64,000 bases of DNA from Microbispora hainanensis (GCF_036186745.1 NZ_CP108086.1:930001-994000), one strand, 5' to 3'; positions 22,115 to 30,952 are shown, counted from the first letter of the stretch. The notes: generated by a model not told the origin, from the sequence alone. A program made the numbers and translations.

Positions 22115-23005
22115 TCAGGCGGAGCGGCGGGTCTTCCGCTTCTTGGACGCCTTCTCCTCCTCGTCCGCGCCGTCCTGCGCGGCCTTGGCCTTGGCGGTTC
22201 TGCCGGTCGACTTGGCGGGCGCGGCGCCCTGGCGCTCCCGCTTGGCCGCCTCCACGCTGGCCCGCAGCGCGGCCATGAGGTCGACGGCCGGCCCTTCCTC
22301 GGCCGGGGTCTCCGGGGCGACGACCTCCTTGCCCGCCACCTTGGCCTCGATGACCTCCTGCAGCGCCTCCCGGTAGGCGTCCGTGTATTGGGTGGGGTCG
22401 AAGTCCGCCACCATCGTCTCGATCAGGGACTCGGCCATCTTCAGTTCCTGGGGCCGTACGTCGATGTCCTCTTCAAGGAACGGGAAGTCGGCCTCGCGGA
22501 TCTCGTCCGGCCAGAGCATGGTCTCCAGCACGAAGACGCCGTCGCGGACGCGCAGGGCGGCGAGCGACTCGCGCTGCCGCAGGGCGACCTTCACCACCGC
22601 CACCTGTCCCGACCGCTCCAGGGCGTCCCGCAACAGCACGTACGGCTTGGCGCCCTGCGCGTCCGGCTCCAGGTAGTAGGACTTGGCGAAGTAGATGGGG
22701 TCGATCTGGTCCGCGGGGGTGAACTGCAGCACGTCGATCCTGCGGGAGGTGGTCAACGGCAGACCGGCGAAGTCCTCGTCGGTCAGCACGACGATCTCGC
22801 CGGTCGCGAGCTCGTAGCCCTTGGCGATGTCCGAGTAGGGCACCTCTTCGCCGTCGATCGAGCAGATCCTCTTGTATTTGATCCGGCCGCCGTCCTTGCG
22901 GTGCACCTGGTGGAACGTGACGTCCTTCTGTTCGGTCGCGGAGTAGAGCTTCACCGGGATGGTGACAAGACCGAACGAGATCGCGCCTTTCCAGATGCTG
23001 CGCAT
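22115..23005 (-). CDS. ku: Ku protein, DNA end-binding factor of bacterial NHEJ
   Basis: 296 residues from ATG 23005 (MRSIWKGAISFGLVTIPVKL), the standard bacterial Ku opening. The core beta-barrel (YKRICSIDGEEVPYSDIAKG, then YELATGEIVVLTDEDF) and the TMLWPDEIRE region are intact. The C-terminus is a Lys/Ala-rich extension (KRERQGAAPAKSTGR, KAKAAQ, KKRKTRRSA), typical of actinobacterial Ku and implicated in DNA bridging. Ku homodimers ring broken ends and recruit LigD. It is divergent from the ligase/polymerase genes, sharing a 77-bp intergenic region, so the NHEJ set is probably co-regulated. Confidence 0.97.
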   Translation of the reverse strand: MRSIWKGAISFGLVTIPVKLYSATEQKDVTFHQVHRKDGGRIKYKRICSIDGEEVPYSDIAKGYELATGEIVVLTDEDFAGLPLTTSRRIDVLQFTPADQIDPIYFAKSYYLEPDAQGAKPYVLLRDALERSGQVAVVKVALRQRESLAALRVRDGVFVLETMLWPDEIREADFPFLEEDIDVRPQELKMAESLIETMVADFDPTQYTDAYREALQEVIEAKVAGKEVVAPETPAEEGPAVDLMAALRASVEAAKRERQGAAPAKSTGRTAKAKAAQDGADEEEKASKKRKTRRSA

Positions 23006-23082
23006 AGCCACATTCTCGTCTCTGTGTTCGAACGACGCTATGGTGGGATTCAAGGGAGTTACCTCATGGGCAGGTACCCACT

Positions 23083-24039
23083 ATGGCGGTGCCGTATCCG
23101 ATCGAGCCGATGCTTGCCATTCCAGGAGAAATCCCCTCCGACCCCGGCGCGTACGCGCTGGAGGTGAAGTGGGACGGCATCCGCGCACTCGCGTACGTCG
23201 ACGGCGGCGTGCGGATCACCGGGCGGCACGGCGCCGACTTCACCTCCCGCTATCCCGAGATCTCCGCCGCCATGGCCCCGCTGGCCGGGCGCAGGGCGGT
23301 GGTCGACGGCGAGGTGGTGGCCTTCGACCCCGAGGGCCGGCCCAGCTTCGCCCGGCTGCAAAGACGCATGCACGTCACCGATCCCGCCGCGGCCCACCTG
23401 CTCGGCCGGCTGCCGGTCTCCTATCTGCCCTTCGACCTGCTCCATCTCGACGGGCGCACACTGCTCGACCTCCCCTACCTGGACCGGCGGGCGCTGCTCG
23501 ACTCGCTCGGCCTGGGCGCGCCGCCCTACCTCCCCTGCGAACCCGCGGTGCTGGAGGCGACCCGGCTGCAGGGACTGGAGGGCGTGGTCGCCAAGCGCCT
23601 CGACTCCCCCTATCGGCCGGGGCGCAGGGCGGAGTGGTGGATCAAGATCAAGAACCTGCGCACCGCCGAGGTGGTCGTCGGCGGCTGGCGCCCGGGCAAG
23701 GGCCGCCGGGCGGGCGGCGTCGGTTCGCTCCTGCTCGGCATGTACGCCGGGGCGTCCCCTGCCGGGTTCCTCTTCGTCGGCCACGTGGGCACCGGGTTCA
23801 CCGACGCGATGCTCGGCGACGTCCTCCGCCTGATTGAGCCGCTCGAGATCGGGCAGAGCCCCTTCTCTGACGGGCTTCCGAGGGAGATCTCCCGGAACGC
23901 CCGATGGGTCAGGCCCGAGCTGGCCGGCGAGGTGGCGTTCACCATGTGGACCCGTGACGGCCGTCTGCGCAACCCGGTCTGGCGGGGCCTGCGCCCCGAC
24001 AAGATCCCGGCGGAGGTGCGGCGGGAGGAGCTGCGATGA
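23083..24039 (+). CDS. ATP-dependent DNA ligase, LigD ligase-domain type
   Basis: 318 residues, the size of a stand-alone ligase domain. Motif I is ALEVKWDGIRAL with the nucleotidyl-accepting Lys29. Later motifs include VVDGEVVAFD, LEGVVAKRLDSPY, WWIKIK and a C-terminal OB-fold end (VAFTMWTRDGRLRNPVWRGL). It seals breaks after Ku binding. In mycobacteria this domain is part of one LigD protein with polymerase and nuclease domains; here it is separate and overlaps the polymerase gene by 4 bp. No 3'-phosphoesterase domain is visible in this window. Confidence 0.93.
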   Translation: MAVPYPIEPMLAIPGEIPSDPGAYALEVKWDGIRALAYVDGGVRITGRHGADFTSRYPEISAAMAPLAGRRAVVDGEVVAFDPEGRPSFARLQRRMHVTDPAAAHLLGRLPVSYLPFDLLHLDGRTLLDLPYLDRRALLDSLGLGAPPYLPCEPAVLEATRLQGLEGVVAKRLDSPYRPGRRAEWWIKIKNLRTAEVVVGGWRPGKGRRAGGVGSLLLGMYAGASPAGFLFVGHVGTGFTDAMLGDVLRLIEPLEIGQSPFSDGLPREISRNARWVRPELAGEVAFTMWTRDGRLRNPVWRGLRPDKIPAEVRREELR

Positions 24040-24917
24040 CGGAGAAGGTGCGGGTGGAGGTGGAGGGCCGCCGGCTTGTCCTGACCAATCTGGACAAGGT
24101 GCTCTATCCCGACGCCGCGTTCACCAAGGCCGAGGTGATCGACTACTACACCCGGATCGCACCGGCCCTGCTGCCGCACCTCAAGGGGCGCCCGCTCACG
24201 GTCAAGCGTTATCCGAACGGCGTCGACGGCCAGTTCTTCTACGAGAAGAACGCCCCCGAGCACACGCCCGACTGGGTCCGTACGGTGACCCTGCCCGCGC
24301 CGGGCAGCACGAAGAACCGCGAGGAGATCGACTTCGCGGTCGTGGACGACCTGCCGACCCTGGTCTACTACGCCAACCTGGCCGCCCTGGAGATCCACGT
24401 GCCGATGTGGCGGGTGGCCAAGGACGGCGAGCCACAGCCGCCCGACACGCTCGTCTTCGACCTCGACCCCGGCGCCCCCGCCACGATCCTCGACTGCTGC
24501 CGGGTCGCCGTCCTGCTGCGGCGGGCCCTGGCCGACGACGGCCTGGAGAGCTTCCCCAAGACCAGCGGCCAGAAGGGCATGCAGCTCTACGTCCCATGGG
24601 ACCGTGGCCCGGACACCTCCGGCTACGCCAAGGCGCTCGCTCAGCGGATGCAGGCCGAGCATCCGTTCGTGACGAGCGTGATGGCGAAGAAGGAGCGGCC
24701 TGGCAAGGTCTTCATCGACTGGAGCCAGAACAACCCGGCCAAGACGACGGTCGCGCCCTACTCACTGCGCGCCGCCGGGCGGCCGGCCGTGTCCACCCCC
24801 CTGCTGTGGGAGGAGGTCGAGGCGTGCGACAGCCCCGACCGGCTGGTGTTCACCGCGCCCGACGTGCTGGAGCGCGTGGCGGAACACGGCGACCTGTTCG
24901 CACCCCTCACCGCGTAG
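24036..24917 (+). CDS. LigD-type NHEJ polymerase/primase
   Basis: 293 residues. The archaeo-eukaryotic primase fold of LigD PolDom is clear: LTNLDKVLYPDAAFTKAEVI, YYTRIAPALLPHLKGRPLTV, KRYPNGVDGQFFYEKNAP, catalytic VFDLDPG (Asp142, Asp144), KTSGQKGMQLYVPW and RPGKVFIDWSQNNPAKTTVA. It adds ribonucleotides or deoxyribonucleotides to trim and fill ends during joining. The start overlaps the ligase stop (ATGA), so the two are stoichiometrically coupled, functionally equal to one split LigD. Confidence 0.95.
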   Translation: MTEKVRVEVEGRRLVLTNLDKVLYPDAAFTKAEVIDYYTRIAPALLPHLKGRPLTVKRYPNGVDGQFFYEKNAPEHTPDWVRTVTLPAPGSTKNREEIDFAVVDDLPTLVYYANLAALEIHVPMWRVAKDGEPQPPDTLVFDLDPGAPATILDCCRVAVLLRRALADDGLESFPKTSGQKGMQLYVPWDRGPDTSGYAKALAQRMQAEHPFVTSVMAKKERPGKVFIDWSQNNPAKTTVAPYSLRAAGRPAVSTPLLWEEVEACDSPDRLVFTAPDVLERVAEHGDLFAPLTA

Positions 24918-24983
24918 TTGCGCCGCCGCCCTGGCCGTAGTGTGGACCTGTCGCAGCCGACCGTCGAACGGAAGGACAAGCAG

Positions 24984-25184
24984 ATGCCTGAGATGGACCC
25001 CCTCGACGAGACGGCCGAGGAGATCTCGATCGAGGCGCCGGAGGCCGACGCGGTCGAGCAGCACCAGCTCGTCAAGGTGGCCGAAGACAGGCGCTGGCCC
25101 GAGCACGTCCCGTTCGACGCCGACCCGGCCGACGTGGCCGAGCAGGAGCGTACGGTCGACCTCGATGACGACGACTATCGCTGA
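24984..25184 (+). CDS. Small acidic conserved protein, 66 aa
   Basis: Starts at ATG 24984 behind GGAAGGA. Very acidic: MPEMDPLDETAEEISIEAPE, then RRWPEHVPFDADPADVAEQE and DLDDDDYR. Similar small acidic proteins with a DPADxAEQ...DDDYR ending occur in many actinomycetes next to diverse genes. No domain, Cys or membrane segment. The strong RBS and family-like ending argue that it is real. No function can be given. Confidence 0.65.
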   Translation: MPEMDPLDETAEEISIEAPEADAVEQHQLVKVAEDRRWPEHVPFDADPADVAEQERTVDLDDDDYR

Positions 25185-25256
25185 TCCGATTTACCGACAC
25201 GTAGGATGAGGCCGCGGGGCGGGAGCCCCCGATGCGCATCTTGCAAGGAGACTGCC

Positions 25257-25877
25257 GTGACCGCTACCCCGGACGCCAAGCCCCGGGGCACCCGGCTACC
25301 CCGGATGGCCCGCCGCCGCCAGTTGCTGAGCGCGGCGCAGGAAGTGTTCGTGGAGAACGGCTACCACGCGGCGGCGATGGACGAGATCGCCGAGCGGGCC
25401 GGTGTGAGCAAGCCGGTGCTCTACCAGCACTTCCCGGGCAAGCTGGAGCTTTACCTCGCGCTGCTCGACCTGCACGTCGACGACATGGTGAGCCGGTGCC
25501 GGCAGGCGCTCGAGTCCACCACCGACAACAAGCAGCGGGTGCAGGCCGCCATCGGCGCCTTCTTCGACTTCGTCTCCAGCCAGGGCGAGGCGTTCCGGCT
25601 CGTCTTCGAATCCGACCTGCGCAACGTCGCGCCCGTACGGCAGCGGATGGAGCGTTCGCTGTACGAGAGCGCCGAGGCGATCAGCCGGGTGATCCAGGAG
25701 GACACCGGCTGCTCCAGCGACGAGGCGCACCTGCTCGGCGTCGGCCTGGTGGGCATGGCCGAGGTGAGCGCGCGCTACTGGCTGAGCAGCCACGGCTCGA
25801 TCCCCAAGGAGGCGGCGACCCAGCTGATGGCGCGCCTGGCCTGGCGGGGGATCAGCGGTTTCCCGCGCACCGGCTGA
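25257..25877 (+). CDS. TetR/AcrR family transcriptional regulator
   Basis: 206 residues from GTG 25257, with AAGGAG at 25245. The N-terminal TetR HTH reads RRRQLLSAAQEVFVENGYHA, AAMDEIAERAGVSKPVLYQH and FPGKLELYLALL. The C-terminal domain is all helical (VSRCRQALESTTDNKQRVQA, then FDFVSSQGEAFRLVFESDLR). Followed by DUF3107 as in M. tuberculosis Rv3208-Rv3208A (order from memory). The ligand is unknown. Confidence 0.93.
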   Translation: MTATPDAKPRGTRLPRMARRRQLLSAAQEVFVENGYHAAAMDEIAERAGVSKPVLYQHFPGKLELYLALLDLHVDDMVSRCRQALESTTDNKQRVQAAIGAFFDFVSSQGEAFRLVFESDLRNVAPVRQRMERSLYESAEAISRVIQEDTGCSSDEAHLLGVGLVGMAEVSARYWLSSHGSIPKEAATQLMARLAWRGISGFPRTG

Positions 25878-25971
25878 CCGGAATCTTGTTCGCTTCACGC
25901 GATCACAGAGCCGGTCGCTCCCTGCGGCGGCGACGATGGGTAGGGACCAGCCCTCGTGAAAGGGGAGCCCG

Positions 25972-26202
25972 ATGGAAATAAAGATCGGCGTGCAGTCGGT
26001 GCACCGTGAGCTCGTGGTGGAGACCGACCTGTCGGCCGAGGAGATAGAGGAGGAACTCCGCAAGGCGCTCGCCTCCGAGAAGGGCGTCTTCTCCCTCACC
26101 GACACCAAGGGCCGCCGTGTGCTCGTCCCCGTGGCCTCGCTCGGGTTCGTCGAGATCGGCGAGGACGTGACGCGTCCGGTCGGCTTCGGCGGCACGCTCT
26201 GA
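25972..26202 (+). CDS. DUF3107 family protein
   Basis: 76 residues: MEIKIGVQSVHRELVVETDL, SAEEIEEELRKAL, FSLTDTKGRRVLVPVASLGF and VEIGE. This matches the small actinobacterial DUF3107 proteins (M. tuberculosis TB9.4 type), which are always short and beta-rich. RBS AAAGGGGAG. It follows the TetR gene by 94 bp in the same direction and is followed by a strong terminator. Function unknown in the family. Confidence 0.9.
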   Translation: MEIKIGVQSVHRELVVETDLSAEEIEEELRKALASEKGVFSLTDTKGRRVLVPVASLGFVEIGEDVTRPVGFGGTL

Positions 26203-26213
26203 GCACCTCCGTC

Positions 26214-26276
26214 ATCGCCGCCGGCCGGCCGGGACGGCACGCGCCCACAACGCGCGCCGTCCCGGCGGCCGGCGAT
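26214..26276 (+). terminator. Strong terminator hairpin after DUF3107
   Basis: Inner 13-bp stem (26231-26243 with 26251-26263, one mismatch, 7-nt loop) extended by an outer CGCCGGCC-type stem with a bulge. Confidence 0.8.
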
Positions 26277-26660
26277 GATTCATTCCACCCGGGATCGGGT
26301 GCGTGCGAGGTCAGGAGCGTCCGTAACCGCATCCGCGGGGACGGCGGGTCAGATCCGCGTGATGGGGATCCCGCCTCCCGCTGATCGTCGGACAGCCCGC
26401 GCTTCCTCTCCGCAACACCGCACGCGGAGTCCAGGGGTTCGGCCCACATCTCGTCAAGGAAGTGCCGTAGCGGCGCGAGGCCCTCATGCTCGCACCGTAC
26501 ATCCGTTTGGCACGTGCGCGACCCATGAACGCAGGACCGGCCGGTGCCCGCGACCTGTTCCCCGCCCTCCCGATCCTCGCCGTCCGGGGATTCCGGCCAG
26601 GTCAGGGGGATCGCGGATGCGAAGCGCCGCACCGGCGACCCCCGCGCGAACCCGTGAAGA
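26277..26660. other. Intergenic DNA, no confident gene
   Basis: 384 bp between a terminator and the stop of a convergent gene. A minus-strand stretch near 26430-26510 reads CEHEGLAPLRHFLDEMWAEP, which looks protein-like. It has no good start and degenerates on both sides, so it may be a decayed gene fragment; I cannot name its source. Confidence 0.35.
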
Positions 26661-27320
26661 TCACGGCCCGGGGGTGAGGCCGAGCGCGGCCATCCGCTTG
26701 CCGTGCTCCTCGGTCAGCCTGGCGAACATCCGCCCGATTTCCGCCAGGTTCTCGCCCTCCTCGCCCACCAGCAGCGCGGCGAGCTGCGGCCGGGCGGCGG
26801 CGAGCCGCTGTCCCTGGCTGAGCGCCTCGCCGACCATGCGGCGCGCCCACAGCGCGAGGCGGCCGCGCAGCCGCGGGTCGGCCTCCAGCGCGGCGCGCAC
26901 CCGCTCCACCGCGAACTCCCCGCGGCTCTCGTCGGCCAGCACCTCCTCGACCAGGGCGCTGATCGAGGGAGCGGCCTGCCGGGCCGCCTCGCGGTAGAAG
27001 TCGCCCGCGATCCCCACGCCGACGTACGCCTTGATCAGCGCCTCGTACCAGTCCTTCGGCCTGGTCTGGGCGTGCCAGGCGTCGATCGCCTCCACGAAGG
27101 GGGCCATGGCCTCCTCCGGATCGACGCCGAGCGAGGCCAGCCGGTCGCGCAGCACCCGGAAGTGCCCGTACTCGGTCGCGGCCACGTCCCCGAGGGCGGC
27201 CCTGTCGTTCAGCGTCGGAGCCAGCAGGGCGGCGTCCTCGGCCAGCCGGAGGAAGGCGGTGAGCTCGGCGTACGCGAGGACGCCGAGCAGGTCCACAATC
27301 CCGGGAGAGGAATCACTCAT
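26661..27320 (-). CDS. Ferritin-like fold protein (Rv3210c type)
   Basis: 219 residues from ATG 27320 (MSDSSPGIVDLLGVLAYAEL). Almost all helical, with diiron-type residues in the right helices: Glu in AYAELTAFLRLAEDA, ExxH in ATEYGHFRVL, and Glu in ADESRGEFAVERVR. This matches the ferritin-like proteins (MiaE-related fold) found between the TetR/DUF3107 pair and an RNA helicase in actinobacteria. It could be a diiron oxidase or hydroxylase; no substrate is known. Divergent from the helicase gene. Confidence 0.85.
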   Translation of the reverse strand: MSDSSPGIVDLLGVLAYAELTAFLRLAEDAALLAPTLNDRAALGDVAATEYGHFRVLRDRLASLGVDPEEAMAPFVEAIDAWHAQTRPKDWYEALIKAYVGVGIAGDFYREAARQAAPSISALVEEVLADESRGEFAVERVRAALEADPRLRGRLALWARRMVGEALSQGQRLAAARPQLAALLVGEEGENLAEIGRMFARLTEEHGKRMAALGLTPGP

Positions 27321-27646
27321 GGGTGCAGCGTACGGCTCCCCGGCTTTCCCGCCGGAGCCCTCGCTCATGACCGGCGCAGCAAGAGCTTTTAGCGAGAAGA
27401 CGCAGAAATCGGTTCCGTGTTGTGGTATCGAGTAGACTGCTTCGTGGAAGTGCGACCGCACTGTGTGGATCGAGACTGTGTCACTCACCGTATCGATCCC
27501 TGTGTCGATCCGGGGCCAACCCCCGGACCCCAGGAACCACTGGATGCCGCGGTCGCTGATTCACGACGAGGGCGTGACTGTCCGCGAGGACCCGGACCGG
27601 GGAGGCTCTGCCGGCCGGCTGTCCCGGAGGGTCGCCTTCGCACTGA
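27321..27646 (+). promoter_or_regulatory. Long leader region of the DEAD-box helicase gene
   Basis: 326 bp without a gene. It contains an AT-richer promoter-like stretch near 27380-27440 (TTCCGTGTTGTGGTATCGAGTAG, partial hexamers only) and then GC-rich sequence with short repeats (TATCGATCC, GTCGATCC). Long 5' leaders are common for RNA helicase genes. No specific RNA motif recognised. Confidence 0.4.
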
Positions 27647-29764
27647 TTGAGGCAGGCCACGCTGACAACGACGTTCCGAGACCTGGGAGTCATCCCGGAG
27701 ATCGCCGATGCGCTCGAGACCGAGGGCATCACTTCACCATTCCCAATTCAGGAGATGGCGCTCCCGCTGGCGCTGGCCGGCCAGGACGTCATCGGACAGG
27801 CGCGCACCGGCACCGGCAAGACCTATGCCTTCGGCGTCGCCATGCTGCAGCTCGTCGGCAAGCCGAGGAAGAACCGCAAGAAGCCACGCGGTCTCGTCCT
27901 CGTCCCGACCCGCGAGCTGGCCCTCCAGGTGACCGAGGACCTGGTCCTCGCCGCCGGGAAGCTGGGGTCGCGCATCCTCACCGTCTATGGCGGGCGCGCG
28001 TACGAGCCGCAGATCGAGGCGCTCAAGAACGGCGTCGACGTGATCGTCGGCACGCCGGGGCGGCTGCTCGACCTGGTCAAGCAGAAGCACCTCGACCTCG
28101 GCCAGATCACCATGCTCGTCCTCGACGAGGCCGACCGCATGCTGGATCTCGGCTTCCTCCCGGACATCGAGCGGATCATCAAGCTGGTGCCGGAGAACCG
28201 GCAGACCATGCTGTTCTCGGCCACCATGCCCGGCGAGATCGTGAACCTGTCCCGCCGCTACCTCACCCGGCCCACCCGGGTCAGGGCGGAGAGCGGCACG
28301 GCCGAGGCCGAGACGACCACGCTGACGACGCAGCACGTCTATCGCACGCACCGCATGGACAAGATCGAGATCGTGGCCCGCCTGCTGCAGAGCAGGGGCG
28401 CCGGGCTCACGATGGTCTTCTGCGAGACCAAGCGTGCCTGCGACATGGTCGCCGAGCAGCTCAAGGACAAGGGCTTCGCGGTGGCGGCCGTCCACGGCGA
28501 CCTCGGCCAGGGCCAGCGCGAGCAGGCGCTGCGGGCGTTCCGCAACGGCAAGATCAACGTGCTGGTGGCGACCGACGTCGCGGCGCGCGGCATCGACATC
28601 GACGACGTCACCCACGTCGTCAACTACGACTGCCCGCAGGACGAGAAGACCTATGTCCACCGGATCGGCCGTACGGGCCGGGCGGGCCGCACGGGCGTCG
28701 CGGTGACCTTCGTCGAATGGACCGAGCTGGCCCGCTGGAAGGTCATCAACAGCGCCCTCTCGCTCGACTTCAGCGAGCCCGTCGAGACCTATTCGAGCTC
28801 CCCGCACCTGTACGCCGACCTCGACATCCCCGAGGGGACCAAGGGCGTGCTCCCGCGCGCCCAGCGCTCCCGGGCGGGTCTGGAGGCCGAGGAGATCGAG
28901 GACCTCGGGGAGACCGGGCGCACTCGCTCCCGTGGCAAGTCCCGCCGGGGCGACGCCCGTGACGACGCCCGTGACGACGCCCGTGACACTGCCGAGGAGC
29001 GGCGCGAGCGCCCCGCCCGCACCCGCGAGCGGCGGCGGACCCGTGGCGGCCGGCTCAAGGACGCCGCGGCTTCCCCGGAGCCCCAGGCGCCGGTGGAGGC
29101 TCCCGTGGAGGCTCTCGCGGAAACCCCTGCCGAGGTCACGGTGGAGGCACCTGTGGAGGCCACCGCCGAGGCCGCGCCGAAGCGTCGTGGCCGCAGGGGC
29201 GCGAACACGGCGGCCCTGACCGGCGCGCTGGCCGACGTCTCGGCCGTGACGTCCCCTGCGGACGACACGGCCCCCGGCACGGCGCCCGGCACGGTGAGCG
29301 ACACGGTGATCGACACGGTGATCGACGCGGAGACCCGCTCCGAGGTCGAGGCCGGACCGGAGACGGAGCCGGAGGCGGCCCCGCGCAGGACCACCCGCCG
29401 CAGGGCCCGCGCCGCCGACCCGGCGCCCGCGCCCGTGGCCTCGGCCGCGGCCGAGGAGCAGGTGGAGGAGCGCCCGGCCCGCCGCCGCAGGAGCCGCGCC
29501 GCCGACAGCGCCGACCAGGCGCTCCTGGTGGAGGCGGAGCCGACGGTGGCGGCACCTGTCAGCGAGATCGCCGACGAGCCCGCCGAGCAGCGGCCGGCTC
29601 CGAAGCCGGAGCCCGAACGGATCATCCCGGCCAGCCCGTTCATGATCGTGTTCAAGTCTCCCGACCTCGCGACCGATGACGACGATCCTGCGCCGTCCGC
29701 CGCGACCGAGCGCGCCCAGCAGCGGCGCCGCCCGCCCCGGCCACGGCCCCGCCGTACGGGGTGA
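27647..29764 (+). CDS. DEAD/DEAH-box RNA helicase with long charged tail (RhlE-like)
   Basis: 705 residues if started at TTG 27647; CTG 27662 (LTTTFRDLGVIPEIADAL) fits homologues I know better, so the start is uncertain. Helicase core: Q motif TSPFPIQEMALP, motif I ARTGTGKT (52-59), VPTRELALQ, GTPGRLLD, DEAD (160-163), SAT, VFCETKRACD, ATDVAARGIDID and HRIGRTGRAGR. After about residue 440 comes a disordered tail of repeated Glu/Ala/Pro and Arg clusters (RERPARTRERRRTRGGR, APVEAPVEA). Likely acts in RNA unwinding, mRNA decay or ribosome assembly. Equivalent of Rv3211 by context. Confidence 0.93.
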   Translation: MRQATLTTTFRDLGVIPEIADALETEGITSPFPIQEMALPLALAGQDVIGQARTGTGKTYAFGVAMLQLVGKPRKNRKKPRGLVLVPTRELALQVTEDLVLAAGKLGSRILTVYGGRAYEPQIEALKNGVDVIVGTPGRLLDLVKQKHLDLGQITMLVLDEADRMLDLGFLPDIERIIKLVPENRQTMLFSATMPGEIVNLSRRYLTRPTRVRAESGTAEAETTTLTTQHVYRTHRMDKIEIVARLLQSRGAGLTMVFCETKRACDMVAEQLKDKGFAVAAVHGDLGQGQREQALRAFRNGKINVLVATDVAARGIDIDDVTHVVNYDCPQDEKTYVHRIGRTGRAGRTGVAVTFVEWTELARWKVINSALSLDFSEPVETYSSSPHLYADLDIPEGTKGVLPRAQRSRAGLEAEEIEDLGETGRTRSRGKSRRGDARDDARDDARDTAEERRERPARTRERRRTRGGRLKDAAASPEPQAPVEAPVEALAETPAEVTVEAPVEATAEAAPKRRGRRGANTAALTGALADVSAVTSPADDTAPGTAPGTVSDTVIDTVIDAETRSEVEAGPETEPEAAPRRTTRRRARAADPAPAPVASAAAEEQVEERPARRRRSRAADSADQALLVEAEPTVAAPVSEIADEPAEQRPAPKPEPERIIPASPFMIVFKSPDLATDDDDPAPSAATERAQQRRRPPRPRPRRTG

Positions 29765-29804
29765 GGGGCCGGCACAGGCCCGCCCGGCGATGAGCACGAC
29801 CGCA

Positions 29805-29846
29805 GGGGCAGGAGGAGCACCGGACAACCGGCGCTCTTCCTGCCCC
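29805..29846 (+). terminator. Terminator of the helicase gene
   Basis: 19-position stem, 17 paired (29805-29823 with 29828-29846), 4-nt loop, followed by AGTTCTTT. Confidence 0.8.
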
Positions 29847-29904
29847 AGTTCTTTGAGGGCTGCTTTGCCCACAGTGGGTATGACCTGGACAGGAGGCATG
29901 CGCA

Positions 29905-29979
29905 ATGACCGTCCGAAACCCTCATAGTCGCTTCGGTAGTGTCGCTGGGATCTTCCCTGGGTATCGTGATGCCACGTGA
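29905..29979 (+). CDS. Possible 24-aa small ORF
   Basis: ATG at 29905 preceded by AGGAGG with 8-nt spacing. Reads MTVRNPHSRFGSVAGIFPGY then RDAT and stop. An overlapping 9-codon ORF starts at ATG 29899, closer to the same Shine-Dalgarno. It lies between the helicase terminator and the hydrolase gene at 30068. It may be a leader peptide or chance; only the Shine-Dalgarno and sensible composition support it. Confidence 0.25.
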   Translation: MTVRNPHSRFGSVAGIFPGYRDAT

Positions 29980-30067
29980 GTGAGCGAGCCTTCAGCAGAC
30001 GGTCCAGGACGTGGGGCCGGTCCGGCCCATCGGTTCCCGGGATCCGGGGTGAGGTGAAGGAGGCCTC

Positions 30068-30952
30068 GTGAGCACGCCACGGTTCCTGACGCTTCCTCCA
30101 GGTGTCAGCAGTGAGCAGATCGAGACGCCGCTCGGTTCGTTCGCGGTGCTCGAAGCGCTTCCGGTCAGCGGTGTCCCCGAGCGCTGGCCCGCCCTTCTCG
30201 TCCCCGGCTTCACGGGGTCGAAGGAGGACTTCATCGCCGTGCTGCAGACGCTCGCGCAGGCCGGTCGCAAGGTGATCGCGGCCGACATGCGCGGGCAGTA
30301 CGAGACGCCGGGCCCGGACGATCCGGCGGCGTACTCGTGCGCGGCCCTGGGCGCGGACATCGACGCGCTCGCCGCGGTGGTCGGCCAGGGCGAGCCCGTC
30401 CACCTGCTCGGCCACTCCTTCGGCGGCCTGGTCGCCCGCGAGACGGCGCTGAACGGCACCACCAAGCTCGCCTCGCTCACGCTCATGAGCTCGGGCCCCG
30501 CGGGCATCGTCGGGCCGCGCGAGCGCATGGGCCGGGTCCTGCTGGCCGAGCTTCCGGAGTACGGCCTCGAATACATGTGGTCGAACCGGATGGAGCCCGA
30601 GGCCCTGGCGGCGGGCGTCCCCGACGACATCGTGGCGTTCCTGCGCAAGCGGCTGCTCTCCAACCACCCCACCGGTCTCGTGGCGATGGCGCACGAGGTG
30701 CTCGGCGCCCCCGACCGCTGCGCGGAGCTGGCCGAGTGCGACCTCGATCTCCTGGTCCTGTACGGCGAGCACGACGACGGCTGGCCCCCGGTGCTGCAGG
30801 CGGAGATGGCCCGCAGGCTCGACGCGGAGTGCGTCGTGGTGCCCGGGGCCCTCCACTCGCCGGCCGTCGAGGCCCCCGAGACCACCGCGGCGGCCCTGAC
30901 CCGGTTCTGGAACGCGGCGGAGAGCCGGCTGCTCCAGCACCAGCACGGATGA
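30068..30952 (+). CDS. Alpha/beta-fold hydrolase
   Basis: 294 residues from GTG 30068 behind AAGGAGG. Motifs: PALLVPGFTGSKEDFI (oxyanion region), VIAADMRGQYETPG, nucleophile elbow HLLGHSFGGLVARE (Ser), LLVLYGEHDDGW (acid) and VPGALHSPAVEAP (His). It has a helical cap between. Substrate unknown; such proteins are annotated as alpha/beta hydrolases near MpaB-family oxygenases. The following gene starts 10 bp later, so the two form an operon. Confidence 0.9.
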   Translation: MSTPRFLTLPPGVSSEQIETPLGSFAVLEALPVSGVPERWPALLVPGFTGSKEDFIAVLQTLAQAGRKVIAADMRGQYETPGPDDPAAYSCAALGADIDALAAVVGQGEPVHLLGHSFGGLVARETALNGTTKLASLTLMSSGPAGIVGPRERMGRVLLAELPEYGLEYMWSNRMEPEALAAGVPDDIVAFLRKRLLSNHPTGLVAMAHEVLGAPDRCAELAECDLDLLVLYGEHDDGWPPVLQAEMARRLDAECVVVPGALHSPAVEAPETTAAALTRFWNAAESRLLQHQHG

